Of a DNA stretch of 64,000 nt, positions 38,202 through 47,750 are shown piece after piece. The stretch is from the NCBI RefSeq assembly GCF_005063415.1, contig NZ_SUEG01000005.1, positions 31,916 through 95,915 on the forward strand. The letters run 5' to 3'. The position numbers and the translations under genes are program-made. Under the pieces are notes generated by a model that did no database searches, was not told the DNA's origin, and worked only from the letters and a program-made list of their open reading frames with translations. The first letter of the stretch is position 1; every line of letters begins with the position of its first letter. Source of the stretch: Mesorhizobium sp. (GTDB taxonomy: Bacteria > Pseudomonadota > Alphaproteobacteria > Rhizobiales > Rhizobiaceae).

Positions 38202-39050
38202 ATGACGGACCAGGAAATGATTATCGAAGCCTTGGGCGTCACTGCGAGCTTCGACGTCGCGCTGGAAGCGCGCCGGCGCGTGGAGTTTCTCAGCACCTAT
38301 CTGCGTGCATCCGGCCTAAGCACCTATGTGCTGGGCATCAGCGGCGGAGTGGATTCACTCGCCGCCGCCCTTCTGGCTCAACGCGCCGTCGAGGAACTGC
38401 GAATGACAGGATACGACGCCAGATTCCTGGCCGTTCGTCTCCCGTACGGCACCCAGGCAGACGAGCATGATGCCCAGCGGGCCTTGGACACCATAGCGGC
38501 GGACGAAGTGCAGCGGGTCGACATCAAGCCGGCTGCCGACGCGATGCTGGATGCGATCAGGCTCGCTGGGGTCGAGCTCGGCGATGCCGGCCGCGAGGAT
38601 TTCTTGCTTGGCAACATAAAGGCGCGTCAACGCATGATCGCCCAGTTCGCGCTCGCCGGCGCCACGCGCGGGCTGGTCATCGGCACCGACCATGCGGCTG
38701 AGGCCTTGATGGGTTTCTTCACCAAATTCGGTGACGGTGCCGCCGACATTCTTCCTCTTTCCGGGTTGAACAAACGCAGGGTTCGCGCCTTGGCAGCGTA
38801 TCTGGGCGCTCCGCCTGAACTTGTTGACAAGATCCCGACCGCCGACCTGGAGAACCTCGTCCCGCTTCGGCCTGACGAAAATGCATATGGTCTCACATAC
38901 GATCAGATTGACGACTTCCTGGAAGGCCGGGAGATCAACGAAGCGGCGCGCACGCGCATACTTCACGCGCATTCCAGCACAGCCCATAAGCGAGCGCTTC
39001 CGGTCACACCGATTGCCATGACGAGTTCGACAGTGGCGCATCGGCAATAG
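38202..39050 (+). CDS. nadE: NH3-dependent NAD+ synthetase NadE, 282 aa
   Basis: NadE amidates deamido-NAD to NAD using ATP and ammonia, the last step of the pathway begun by nadBAC. The ATP-pyrophosphatase P-loop is clear (YVLGISGGVDSLAAALLAQ). Other family motifs follow: LPYGTQADEHDAQRAL, GNIKARQRMIAQFALAG, VIGTDHAAEALMGFFTKFGD, and PTADLENLVPLRPDE. No N-terminal glutaminase domain is present, so it is the short, ammonia-dependent type. I use the ATG at 38202 (MTDQEMIIEALGV), which matches E. coli NadE; a GTG at 38178 overlapping the upstream stop is an alternative. Confidence 0.93.
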   Translation: MTDQEMIIEALGVTASFDVALEARRRVEFLSTYLRASGLSTYVLGISGGVDSLAAALLAQRAVEELRMTGYDARFLAVRLPYGTQADEHDAQRALDTIAADEVQRVDIKPAADAMLDAIRLAGVELGDAGREDFLLGNIKARQRMIAQFALAGATRGLVIGTDHAAEALMGFFTKFGDGAADILPLSGLNKRRVRALAAYLGAPPELVDKIPTADLENLVPLRPDENAYGLTYDQIDDFLEGREINEAARTRILHAHSSTAHKRALPVTPIAMTSSTVAHRQ

Positions 39051-39183
39051 TTGTCTCAACATACGCGACCGACGGCTTGCCGCAGCCTGAACTTCCGCTG
39101 GAGCGATGCGTTGCTCTTTCAGCTCCGCACGCGGTCATGCGGTCGAGAGTGTCGGCACGTATGGCCGAGGCCGGCGCGCGAAC

Positions 39184-40494
39184 TCACTCCTCCCTGAATG
39201 CCCGCTGGATTTGATCTTCCAAAGGTTTCACGAGGTAAGACAGCATTGTCCGGCTGCCGGTCGAGAAGAACACCTCGACAGGCATGCCGGGCGCCAAGGT
39301 CAGGCCTTTCAGCCGCGTAAGCTCTGTGCGCGGCAGTGTGACCCGCACGGTATAGAAGCTCGTGCCGCTTCGCTCATCGATGCTGAGATCGGGGGAGATC
39401 TCACTGACTACACCATTTAGCTCAGGCGTTATCCGCTGGTTGAAGGCCGAAAGCCGCAAGGTTGCGCTCTGCCTTGGTGTCAGCTGATCGATATCTTGCG
39501 GGGCCACACGCGCTTCCACGGTCAAGTCGTCTGTCACAGGGACAATCTGCATGATGAGCTCTCCGGCAGATATGACGCCGCCGACCGTATGCACGCCAAG
39601 CTGATGGACGACGCCAGTTTGCGGGCTGCGTATATCGATACGCCTGAGTTGATCTTCGGCAGAGACCTTTTGCTCAACCAACTCGGCGAGCTTTGCCTGG
39701 ACGTCACGGAGTTCGGTTGCCACCTCGCTGCGCAAATCCTGGTCGATCTGAATAATCTGCAAACGGATTTCGGACGTATGACCCTTCGATTGCGCGATTG
39801 CCGCAGTCAGATTGCCATGCTCGCCTTCAAGCCGGACTGCATCACGTTCAAGCGTCGTTATGCGATCGATTGAAACCAGCTTGCGGTGCCAGAGTTTGCG
39901 CATCCCGTCGAGCTCAAGCCCGATCAACTTGATTTCCTGGCTTTTAGCATCCCTTTGCTCGGTCAGACCGGAAACCTCCTCGCTGAGCTGAGCAATGCGC
40001 TCTTCCAACTGAGCCTTCTGGCCAGCGCGTGCCTGGCGACGAAATTCGAACAAGGACTGCTCGCCGGCCATTGCCCGCCGGATCTCAGGATCGCCCTGTC
40101 GCGAGCGCAGCGAAGCTGGAAAGGCGACGGCGTCGCTGCCATCGCGCTCGGCTTCGAGGCGGGCCAGCCGGGCCTCGAATTCGTCCAGGCTCTTGGTGAC
40201 GATGGCTAAATCGGCCCGGGTGACGGTTTCATCGAGACGGATCAAGACCTGGCCCGCCTTCACAACATCGCCTTCTCGAACGAGGATTTGACCGACCACG
40301 CCTCCCGTTGGATGCTGCACCTTTTTAACGCTGGAATCGACAACCAGCCTTCCCGAGGCAATGACCGCTCCGGAAAGCTCTGTGACCGCCGCCAGGCTTC
40401 CCGCCCCACCAACCAGAAGCACGCACACCGCGACCCCACCGAACAGATAGCGTCGAATGGACCGGTCGATCGCGGATGCCGCATGTTGCGTCAT
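39184..40494 (-). CDS. prsE: Type I secretion membrane-fusion protein, PrsE/HlyD type, 436 aa
   Basis: One N-terminal membrane helix (about residues 20-42, GGVAVCVLLVGGAGSLAAV) is followed by the biotinyl-lipoyl-like segment (VQHPTGGVVGQILVREGDVV, VLIRLDETVTRADLAI). A long coiled-coil region (about 85-280) and a C-terminal beta-barrel domain come next (LTLAPGMPVEVFFSTG). This is the periplasmic adaptor of a type I secretion system. It overlaps the upstream ABC transporter gene by one base (TGATG). With PrsD and an outer-membrane TolC protein, not in this window, it should export the RTX glycanase encoded upstream. Confidence 0.92.
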   Translation of the reverse strand: MTQHAASAIDRSIRRYLFGGVAVCVLLVGGAGSLAAVTELSGAVIASGRLVVDSSVKKVQHPTGGVVGQILVREGDVVKAGQVLIRLDETVTRADLAIVTKSLDEFEARLARLEAERDGSDAVAFPASLRSRQGDPEIRRAMAGEQSLFEFRRQARAGQKAQLEERIAQLSEEVSGLTEQRDAKSQEIKLIGLELDGMRKLWHRKLVSIDRITTLERDAVRLEGEHGNLTAAIAQSKGHTSEIRLQIIQIDQDLRSEVATELRDVQAKLAELVEQKVSAEDQLRRIDIRSPQTGVVHQLGVHTVGGVISAGELIMQIVPVTDDLTVEARVAPQDIDQLTPRQSATLRLSAFNQRITPELNGVVSEISPDLSIDERSGTSFYTVRVTLPRTELTRLKGLTLAPGMPVEVFFSTGSRTMLSYLVKPLEDQIQRAFREE

Positions 40495-42239
40495 CACTGT
40501 GTTGCCTCCTCAGGGCCGGAGACGACCTTCAGAGGAACGCCTCCCGGGCGGGTTACCTTGCCCAGGACCTCATTTTTGGGGCCAAATGCCTGGACACGGC
40601 CGTTTGCCATGACAAGGACCTGATCCAGGCTTGCGAGCGCGCTCGGCCGATGTGCAACCACCACAGCAATACCGCCTCGCGCCCGCACGCCCTCAATTGC
40701 CGCTGCCAGCGCGGCCTCCCCTTCGGCATCGAGGTTGGAATTGGGCTCGTCCAGGATCACGAGGAACGGATCGCCGTAGAGGGCTCGTGCGAGCGCAATT
40801 CGCTGTCTCTGGCCCGCCGAAAGCGCCGCCCCAGCCTCGCCGATGCGAGTTTCGTAACCTTCAGGCAGATGGACGACGAGATCGTGAACGCCGGCGGCTC
40901 GCGCAGCCGCCAGTATCTTGTGAGACGGCGGGCGAGGTTCGAAGCGCGCGATGTTCTCGGCAATGGTGCCATCAAACAGCTGCACATCCTGCGGCAGATA
41001 GCCAACATGGTTGCCTAGCTCTTCCAATGACCATTGGTCGAGGGTCGCGCCATCGAGCCTGACCGTTCCACGGATCGGGAGCCATATTCCGGCTATTGCC
41101 CGGACAAGTGAAGATTTTCCAGACGCGCTCGGTCCGACGACGCCAAGGCCGGCGCCCTTTTCTAGCGCGAACCCGACATCCTGCACAACTGCACGGCGCT
41201 CGCCGGGTGGCGTGACGCTGATGCTTTCGACGGCAAGAGCAGATACCGGCGCGGGCAGCGAGACACTCGTGGCGGTTTGGGGAAGCATGGCCAAAAGCTG
41301 GCTCAGCCGGGTCCATGCCTGGCGAGCACTGACAAAACCCTTCCAATGGGCGATAGCCAGTTCGACCGGTGCGAGCGCCCGGCTCATCATAATCGAACTG
41401 GCGATCATAATACCGGCTGTTGCTTGCTGATGGATGACCAGATAGGCGCCGATCGCCAGTATACCCGACTGCAGCATCATGCGCAGGACCTTCGAGATCG
41501 TCCCGAGCGTCCCAGCCAGGTCGCTGGCTGTTGCGTTGGTGTTGAGATAATCGGCGTTGACGCCTGACCAGCGCTCGGCGATGCGCGCGCCAAAGCCCAT
41601 CGCCTGCAGAACCTCTGCGTTGCGACGCGTCGCCTCCGCAAGCGTATTGCGCGCCGCCGCCTGGCTGTTTGCCCTCTTCGCAGGCTCCCTCGTGCGAACT
41701 TCGGCAAGCAGAGTCAGGCCGGCGAGAACGATGGCGCCGGCCAGCGCCGTCATGCCGATCCAGAAATGGAACAGGAAGCAAATTGTCAGATACAGCGGCA
41801 TCCAGGGTAGGTCGAAAAGCGCTGTCGGACCAGTGCTCGACAGAAACGAACGCACCTGGTCAAGATCCCGCAACGACTGGAGGCCGTCGCCTGGGAGCTT
41901 GGTGCGCAACGGCAAACGCATAAGGGCGGTATAGACTTGCCCACTTAATCGCGCGTCCAAGGCCATCCCGATGCGCACAAGCAACCGCGACCGGACAAGC
42001 TCAAGAACGCCTTGAAAAATGAATAGCGTGCCCGCAAATACGGTCAGCCCGACGAGTGTGGGCACACTGCGGCCGGGTATGACCCGATCATAGACCTGCA
42101 GCATGAAGAACGATCCGGTCAGCGCCAGAACATTGACGACGCCGCTCATCAGGGCAATTCCAGCGATCGCGCGGCGGAAAGAAGCCAAAACCGCAGCGAG
42201 CGTTGTTCGCGGCGGCTCGGACGAATGGGAATGCGACAT
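40494..42239 (-). CDS. prsD: Type I secretion ABC transporter, PrsD type, 581 aa
   Basis: The N-terminal half is an ABC exporter membrane domain (GVVNVLALTGSFFMLQVYDR, LFDLPWMPLYLTICFLFHFW). The C-terminal half is the ATPase: Walker A VVGPSASGKSSLVRAIAG, signature LSAGQRQRIALARAL and Walker B FLVILDEPNSNLD. There is no N-terminal peptidase domain, as expected for the PrtD/PrsD group that exports RTX proteins with uncleaved signals. I use the ATG at 42239 (MSHSHSSEPP) rather than the TTG further upstream. It lies 99 bases downstream of the glycanase gene. Confidence 0.92.
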   Translation of the reverse strand: MSHSHSSEPPRTTLAAVLASFRRAIAGIALMSGVVNVLALTGSFFMLQVYDRVIPGRSVPTLVGLTVFAGTLFIFQGVLELVRSRLLVRIGMALDARLSGQVYTALMRLPLRTKLPGDGLQSLRDLDQVRSFLSSTGPTALFDLPWMPLYLTICFLFHFWIGMTALAGAIVLAGLTLLAEVRTREPAKRANSQAAARNTLAEATRRNAEVLQAMGFGARIAERWSGVNADYLNTNATASDLAGTLGTISKVLRMMLQSGILAIGAYLVIHQQATAGIMIASSIMMSRALAPVELAIAHWKGFVSARQAWTRLSQLLAMLPQTATSVSLPAPVSALAVESISVTPPGERRAVVQDVGFALEKGAGLGVVGPSASGKSSLVRAIAGIWLPIRGTVRLDGATLDQWSLEELGNHVGYLPQDVQLFDGTIAENIARFEPRPPSHKILAAARAAGVHDLVVHLPEGYETRIGEAGAALSAGQRQRIALARALYGDPFLVILDEPNSNLDAEGEAALAAAIEGVRARGGIAVVVAHRPSALASLDQVLVMANGRVQAFGPKNEVLGKVTRPGGVPLKVVSGPEEATQ

Positions 42240-42338
42240 CGCCTTCACATCGGTTCCAGTTCGGTCCAGGCGCAAGGATCGTGCCCGAAATCAGGCTCGA
42301 TGACAACGTCTACATACCGCCGCCGTCAGGTGTTGCGC

Positions 42339-43730
42339 CTAGATAAGCCAATCGTTCAGCGCGTAGGCGTGGATGTAGTCGATCTGCATCTCCGCAGGTG
42401 TCGCAAGCCCGTCGGCAGGCGCCCCCGCGAGGCCACCGACCGCCAGATCGACCAGCATATACATTGGGTCGTGCATGTCGGAAGGCGTTGCGGCACGGGC
42501 AACTTCCACATCATCGAAATACCAGACGAGTTCGTCTTCTGTCCACAGCACGCCGTAGGTGTGGAACCCTTCGGTATCCGCGGCATAGGCCGTCGAGGAC
42601 ACTGTCGTATGAGTTCCCGTCTCGTTCGAATGGCTTGTCAGAATGAGCTTGTTAGGATCCTGACCGAGCATCTCCACGACATCCAGTTCCGGTGGCCAGG
42701 AGCCGTCTGCGGGAAGAAGCCAGAAGGCCGGCCACACACCTTGCTTTTCGGGCATGTCAGCCCGAATTTCGAAATAGCCGTAGGTCTGCGCGAAGGATTC
42801 ATAGGTCGTCAGCAAACCTGACGTGTACTTGTAATTGTTTATGTAGGGCTGGATGGCGGCGGGAGCCTGGGCGGCGGTAATCGTGAGAACACCGTCCTCA
42901 ATGCTGAAGGGGCTAACGGAACGCGTCGGAGCGTAGTTGCTGTCGATATACCATTGAAGCTCCTTGTTACTCGTGAGCGAGCTGCCGTTCGCGGCGCCCC
43001 ACCAGAAGTTCGAATCCCATGTGCCGCTCGAGCCATTCCACAGGTCCAGTGCGTTGAACTCGTCCGAGAAGGTGAGTTCCAGATGCGACCTGTCCAGGGC
43101 CAGATCGAACTGGCCTGGGGTGAACTGGTCGATGGTCTTGTTGGCGAACACGAGAAACTCGTTATCGGACAGGTTGAGGCGGACATTCGCTCCCGTCTGC
43201 ACCATGTTGGCGTGCACTTCCTCGAAGGAGGTGAAGCCGTAGCTTCCGACGCGCGCGGTGTCGTCGGCGCCAAAGTCGAGGATCAGGTCACTGCCATTCC
43301 CGGGGGTCACGACAAAAATGTCGGCCCCGGACCCACCCTTGAGAACGTCGTCGCCCCGGACGCCGTCGAGCGTCTGTTGGCCGGAGCCGCCGGTAATGAT
43401 GTTGTTTAGCTCATTTCCGAAAGCATAGTGTTTGTCGCCGGTGACCGTCAGATTCTCGAAATTGGCCGGGAGCTTGTAGCTCATCCAGGTCGAGATGGTG
43501 TGGACACCCTCGTTGGGCAGCTCGAACGCCTTGTTTTTGGAGGAATACAGATAGTAGATGTCATCGCCCTTACCGCCATACATTGTGACGGTGACCCCGC
43601 CGTCGGCGTACATCGAGTCGTTGTAGATGCTGCCATAAAGTGTCGGGCCGGAATTCGTCGCCGAATACCACTTCACTGACGACCCGCTGTAGGCGAGTGG
43701 AACACCCTTGGCGTTCAGTACGCTGGCCAT
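42339..43730 (-). CDS. Secreted RTX-type GH16 endo-beta-glycanase, ExsH-like, 463 aa
   Basis: The N-terminal half (about residues 40-160) carries RTX-like calcium-binding turns (GGKGDDIYYLY, LNNIITGGSGQQTLDGVRGD, VLKGGSGADIFVV). The C-terminal half (about 218-460) is a glycoside hydrolase family 16 domain with the catalytic motif ELDVVEMLG (Glu348, Asp350, Glu353). Length and order equal Sinorhizobium ExsH, a glycanase exported by PrsDE that trims succinoglycan-type exopolysaccharide. The adjacent prsD and prsE genes make this almost certainly their substrate. No N-terminal Sec signal is seen. A GGGA site precedes the ATG. Confidence 0.92.
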   Translation of the reverse strand: MASVLNAKGVPLAYSGSSVKWYSATNSGPTLYGSIYNDSMYADGGVTVTMYGGKGDDIYYLYSSKNKAFELPNEGVHTISTWMSYKLPANFENLTVTGDKHYAFGNELNNIITGGSGQQTLDGVRGDDVLKGGSGADIFVVTPGNGSDLILDFGADDTARVGSYGFTSFEEVHANMVQTGANVRLNLSDNEFLVFANKTIDQFTPGQFDLALDRSHLELTFSDEFNALDLWNGSSGTWDSNFWWGAANGSSLTSNKELQWYIDSNYAPTRSVSPFSIEDGVLTITAAQAPAAIQPYINNYKYTSGLLTTYESFAQTYGYFEIRADMPEKQGVWPAFWLLPADGSWPPELDVVEMLGQDPNKLILTSHSNETGTHTTVSSTAYAADTEGFHTYGVLWTEDELVWYFDDVEVARAATPSDMHDPMYMLVDLAVGGLAGAPADGLATPAEMQIDYIHAYALNDWLI

Positions 43731-44055
43731 TTTGGTCCCTTTCTCCTCTTTCTCGCCTCGATATCACGCCTAACACCTAAGCAGGCAAAAGGAGCCAGTA
43801 CCATTTAGGTCTCGACTTAGGAGAGTTACCAAAAGCTTAATGCAACGGAGCAGGCGCCTCAACCCTTCCAGGGCACCAGGATTGCGTCGGCCCTTGCCGC
43901 TCTACTTCGGCCGGTCGCAATGTTAGATGTGCGGCCGTTACGCGACGCAAGGCCTGTTGTCAGATGCGTGACGCGACATGTGAGATGCAGCTCCAGTTTT
44001 GGCGATGGCAGGCGCGCCGCAATGTTGATATTATCCGCACAGAACAGGCGCGCAA
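43731..44055. other. Divergent promoter region, glycanase and histidine kinase
   Basis: This stretch separates the leftward glycanase-prsDE operon from the rightward histidine kinase gene. It is AT-rich around 43800-43850 (TTACCAAAAGCTTAATG). No EcfG-type promoter or other recognised operator is seen. Confidence 0.4.
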
Positions 44056-45138
44056 ATGACATCGGATTCAGAGAAGGCTGCGGCGGTCGAGCAGTTGCTT
44101 GATACACCTGACCTTGCAACCGCACTGGAAAGCGAACAGTTCAAGAAATTCCTCGACCAGGTGCCGATCGCCATAGCCGTTTCGGACCTTGCCGGTGAGG
44201 AGCGCGTGGTCTACGCAAATCCGGAATTCGAGAAACTGTCAGGCCTGACAGCCGCGAGGCTCACCCGAGAAAACTGGGGGGCCCTTTTAGGCACAGGCCT
44301 CCATCAGCAAAAGGACAGGCTGCTGGCCGAGGCCGTAGTCGAGGGAACCGATTTGGTCGGCACCTTCAGGCTGGAGCGCGGCGAGCACAAATCCGCGATC
44401 GTCGACGTTTATTCCAACGAGATAGAGGACGACAACGGCAAGGTTTGCTTCCGGCTGGTGGCCCTGGTCGACGTATCGGCTCACGGCGAGGCGGGAGATC
44501 AGCGCTCGGCCGAGGAACGGGTCAGTGAGAAAGACACACTGCTTCGCGAACTGCAGCACAGGGTGAAGAACAACCTGCAGATGATCACCGCACTGATCCG
44601 GCTGGAAAGCCGCAACGCTACCGAGGCCGACCGGAGACGGTTTGAGCGGCTCGCCGGTCGCGTCGACGCTTTGGCGATCCTCTACCAGACGCTAACGGCC
44701 GACGAGCCGAAGGAGGAGGTCGACCTTGGTGTGTATCTCAGCCAGATCGCGTCCGCGGTGATGAGCTCGCATGCAGTCGAGGGGATCCGGCTGGATATGA
44801 AGGTGGATACATATCCGGTCTCAATAAACGTCGCCATGCCGGCGGGACTGGTCGTGAACGAATTGCTGACCAATTCACTAAAGCATGCGTTCCGGGGGCG
44901 CGACGGCGGTACGATAACGCTGCACAGCGTCGTGGATGGCGACGGCTGCCGGGTTATAGTGGCGGACGACGGAATCGGCCTGCCGGAAGGCGAGATGTGG
45001 CCCAAGCCAGGCAAGCTCGGAGCGCTGATCGCGCGATCGCTGACCGAGAACGCCAAGGCGCAGCTAGCCGTCGAGTCCAGCGCCAACAAAGGGACGAAGG
45101 TGACCATCGTTTTCACACGGTCGGCGGCAGCAAGCTGA
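44056..45138 (+). CDS. PAS-containing HisKA_2-type sensor histidine kinase, 360 aa
   Basis: A PAS domain lies at about residues 30-140 (AIAVSDLAGEERVVYANPEF, LSGLTAARLTRENWGALLG). It is followed by a HisKA_2 dimerisation domain with the phospho-accepting His in LLRELQHRVKNNLQMITAL (about 173-191). A HATPase_c domain ends the protein (AGLVVNELLTNSLKHAF, VIVADDGIGLPEG, GTKVTIVF). No membrane segment is present, so it is a cytoplasmic sensor. Kinases of this class often feed PhyR/EcfG stress signalling or light and redox responses. No response regulator is adjacent, so the partner is elsewhere. Confidence 0.92.
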   Translation: MTSDSEKAAAVEQLLDTPDLATALESEQFKKFLDQVPIAIAVSDLAGEERVVYANPEFEKLSGLTAARLTRENWGALLGTGLHQQKDRLLAEAVVEGTDLVGTFRLERGEHKSAIVDVYSNEIEDDNGKVCFRLVALVDVSAHGEAGDQRSAEERVSEKDTLLRELQHRVKNNLQMITALIRLESRNATEADRRRFERLAGRVDALAILYQTLTADEPKEEVDLGVYLSQIASAVMSSHAVEGIRLDMKVDTYPVSINVAMPAGLVVNELLTNSLKHAFRGRDGGTITLHSVVDGDGCRVIVADDGIGLPEGEMWPKPGKLGALIARSLTENAKAQLAVESSANKGTKVTIVFTRSAAAS

Positions 45139-45175
45139 ACGATTGCCGTCGAACATAGCAGGCTGGCGGCTGGCT

Positions 45176-45395
45176 TCATGTCGCGGCTTTGAGCAGGTGC
45201 CTGCAAATAGGGCGCCCGACACGCGCTCCGAGCCGCCAGCAATCGGACGTCGCCAACTCGGCACGCGCCGGCTCACGGCTCACGAGAACACGTCACAACC
45301 CTTTGCTGCGAATGCGCCTGCAGCGGCTCGCCCGATCCCACTGGAGGCGCCCGCGATAACCGCGATCGGACGCAAGGCACGGCTCGGCGACTGAC
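45176..45395 (-). pseudogene. Short-chain dehydrogenase N-terminal fragment
   Basis: The minus strand reads AVIAGASSGIGRAAAGAFAA, the NAD(P)-binding TGxxxGIG motif of short-chain dehydrogenases. After a frameshift it continues as VLVSREPARAELATSDCW. It ends at a stop 60 or so codons in. The catalytic part is missing. It is a relic, probably left by a deletion that brought the kinase and aminopeptidase genes together. Confidence 0.65.
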
Positions 45396-45612
45396 CTAGT
45401 TTTGTAGACCGCGACCCTCGGGGACGGCGGGGGCACCTGACGCCTTCGCGCTCATCACGCGCGGGCCGGCAATTCGGCAGCGAGTCATCGCATTCAATCT
45501 TGCCGAGGACGAAGGTCTAACCTACAGCATCAAACTGGTCCGACTGTTGTGGCCGGAGGTAACCGCGAATTGCGCCATCGGGACATGAGAGCAGTGCTGT
45601 AGGCAAACTGGG

Positions 45613-46686
45613 ATGCGTGCATTCGTTCGATTGGTTGCTACGATTATCCTGACGCCTGGGGTGACCAGTTGCACCACTATTTCCTACTACGCGCAATCTT
45701 TGCAGGGTCATGTGCAGATCATGGCGGCGCGCCAAGACGTCGGAAAACTGATCGACGATCCTTCGACCCCTGAGATATTGCGCGCCCGAATGGCATCGGC
45801 GAGCGCCATACGACAGTTTGCTACCGATGAACTGGCGCTGCCCGACAACAACAGCTACCGCAGCTATGTCGATGTTGGTCGCGACTCCGTGACATGGGCC
45901 GTCTTCGCCGCGCCGGAATTCTCGCTGGCGCCACGAACGTGGTGCTTTCCGGTTTTCGGCTGTGTTCCCTACCGGGGATATTTCTCCGAAAAGTCTGCGA
46001 CTGAAACCGCTGCCGGACTTCAAAGACAGGGTCTCGACGTCTATGTCACGGGCATCACTGCATATTCCACGCTTGGCTGGTCAAGTGACCCGCTGCTAAG
46101 CACGATGCTCACCCAAGATGAAACGTATCTTGCAGCGCTGGTATTCCACGAACTGGCCCACCAGCGCGTCTACGTGCATGACGATTCCGCGTTCAACGAA
46201 GCGTTCGCTGTCGCTGTCGAAACAACCGGTGTGAGAAAATGGCTGCGCGCGACCGGCGATACTGCCGGATTGCGCCGTTACGAAGCTGATCGGAGGCGCA
46301 GAGCTGAATTTCTCGCGCTGGTGTCTCAGACCCGGGACGAGCTAAGGCATGTCTATGACGGCAATGGTACTTCTGAGCAGAAGCGGGCCTCGAAGAAGGC
46401 CGCGATCGAACGGCTGAGGACGCGCTACCGACAGATGCGCGACAGGCGATGGGGTGGATACCGCGGATACGACGCCTGGTTCGATGCTCCGATCAACAAC
46501 GCAAAGCTCGCCGCGACTTCCGTCTACAGCGATCGGGTGCCGGCCTTTCTCCGCTTGTTCGACTTGTGTTCGGGCGACTATCCACGGTTCTATGCATCGG
46601 TTCAAAGGCTTGGCGCGTTGGACAAAGCTCGCCGTGCGAAAGCGCTTGCGGGGGCAGACGCGTGTTATGGAGCCATTCAAAGCTGA
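45613..46686 (+). CDS. Predicted lipoprotein zinc aminopeptidase (PF10023/COG4324), 357 aa
   Basis: The N-terminus is a signal peptide with a probable lipobox ending at Cys20 (LTPGVTSCTTI). The body matches the uncharacterised aminopeptidase family COG4324: YYAQSLQGHVQIM near the start, a zinc-binding FHELAHQRVYVHDDSAFNEA with the HExxH-like HELAH motif and downstream glutamate, and YFSEKSATETAAGLQRQGLD. Length is normal. It should be membrane-anchored facing the periplasm and cleave peptides. It stands alone between decayed genes. Confidence 0.85.
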   Translation: MRAFVRLVATIILTPGVTSCTTISYYAQSLQGHVQIMAARQDVGKLIDDPSTPEILRARMASASAIRQFATDELALPDNNSYRSYVDVGRDSVTWAVFAAPEFSLAPRTWCFPVFGCVPYRGYFSEKSATETAAGLQRQGLDVYVTGITAYSTLGWSSDPLLSTMLTQDETYLAALVFHELAHQRVYVHDDSAFNEAFAVAVETTGVRKWLRATGDTAGLRRYEADRRRRAEFLALVSQTRDELRHVYDGNGTSEQKRASKKAAIERLRTRYRQMRDRRWGGYRGYDAWFDAPINNAKLAATSVYSDRVPAFLRLFDLCSGDYPRFYASVQRLGALDKARRAKALAGADACYGAIQS

Positions 46687-46758
46687 CGCCCGAATCGGTC
46701 CACTGACATTTCTTTATTTGGGCGTGAACTGACTGGGAGGTTTCGACCGGATGCGCAG

Positions 46759-47154
46759 CTATCGTGGGACGCTAAGGCGCGAGGGCAGTGTTTCTCCACC
46801 CGGCCCGGTCGCTCGGCCGGACTGGCGAATTATTCTGCGCAGCAAATATCGACCTAAAATCGGATATGCAGTGGGAAGCCACTTTCCGCTGCCAGGGGAG
46901 GGCTTCATCCTGCGGACAATCGGTTCGGCCTTCCAGCCTTGTTCTGCGCGATCGGTAACATATGCCTGGAGACCACCAGGCAGGGGCACTTCTATTTCGC
47001 GTAGCTCGGTCGGTGCGCTGAGTTGAAGCCAAACAGGTTGGTCGGATAATTGAGAGCCTGTTCTGCCGGGCACCAAAATCGCTGATCCCGGGAACGCTCC
47101 GCGATTCACCACGAATGGTGCGTACTTGGCTGTAATCTTAGATTTCCTCACCAA
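46759..47154 (-). CDS. Hypothetical protein, 131 aa
   Basis: The frame is open and follows the DUF982 gene on the same strand, overlapping its end by 17 bases, which weakly supports translation. The sequence includes VWLQLSAPTELREIEVPLPG and GGLQAYVTDRAEQGWKAEPI but I recognise no family. The C-terminal third is basic. It could equally be the remnant of a larger gene. Confidence 0.35.
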   Translation of the reverse strand: MVRKSKITAKYAPFVVNRGAFPGSAILVPGRTGSQLSDQPVWLQLSAPTELREIEVPLPGGLQAYVTDRAEQGWKAEPIVRRMKPSPGSGKWLPTAYPILGRYLLRRIIRQSGRATGPGGETLPSRLSVPR

Positions 47155-47392
47155 GCAGTATTTTGGCCTCTTTGGCAGCGTTTAGAAATGCCTGGCGCGC
47201 TATTCTTGGTGGCTTTTCGCCGCGGATGACCGCAAGGCACGCTTCGATTGCCGTGAGCCGCGACTTGCTCGCTGGCTGGGGCCATTCCCTCAGCAATATT
47301 TCGGCGGCCTCCGATACCGAGGCAACAACTTTGTCACGATCGATGCGGCCTGGCTGAACGACGACAGGCTTTCTAAAACGCCTAGCAGGCAT
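47138..47392 (-). CDS. DUF982 family protein, 84 aa
   Basis: The pattern FRKPVVVQPGR, then SVSEAAEILLREWP, a run of small residues and a C-terminal RQAFLNAAKEAKILLGE is typical of DUF982. These 80-100 aa proteins occur in many copies in Mesorhizobium; their function is unknown. I use the ATG at 47392 (MPARRFRKPV), which has a GGAGAG site. It is one of several DUF982 genes and fragments in the window and is divergent from the two to its right. Confidence 0.8.
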   Translation of the reverse strand: MPARRFRKPVVVQPGRIDRDKVVASVSEAAEILLREWPQPASKSRLTAIEACLAVIRGEKPPRIARQAFLNAAKEAKILLGEEI

Positions 47393-47750
47393 GACACTCT
47401 CCAAACCGAGCACACAGGCTAGACTCGAACAATTCTTAGCGCTAGCTCAAAAAGGCTACCGGGGATGCTTCACTATTCATTAAGCATGTTCGAGGCCATG
47501 ATAGGACGATCTCCAAACGTTCATCGACCGGTGTCGAAGCGCTCGGTAGGCGGGCAGGTATGCATCACCTGCCGGTAAGTGTCGCCCTTGCCATTTCGCT
47601 TGTCGGCGGTTGGTTGTGGCAGCGATAGCGTCAAACGGGATGAGGCCGAAGGCTGCGGTATACAATGCCTATCCGTCCCAGGCGATGGAGTTCCTCTGAG
47701 AGGCACGCGCGATAGAGGCGAAGGTTTGGACTGCAGGGAGGCTTTGAACC

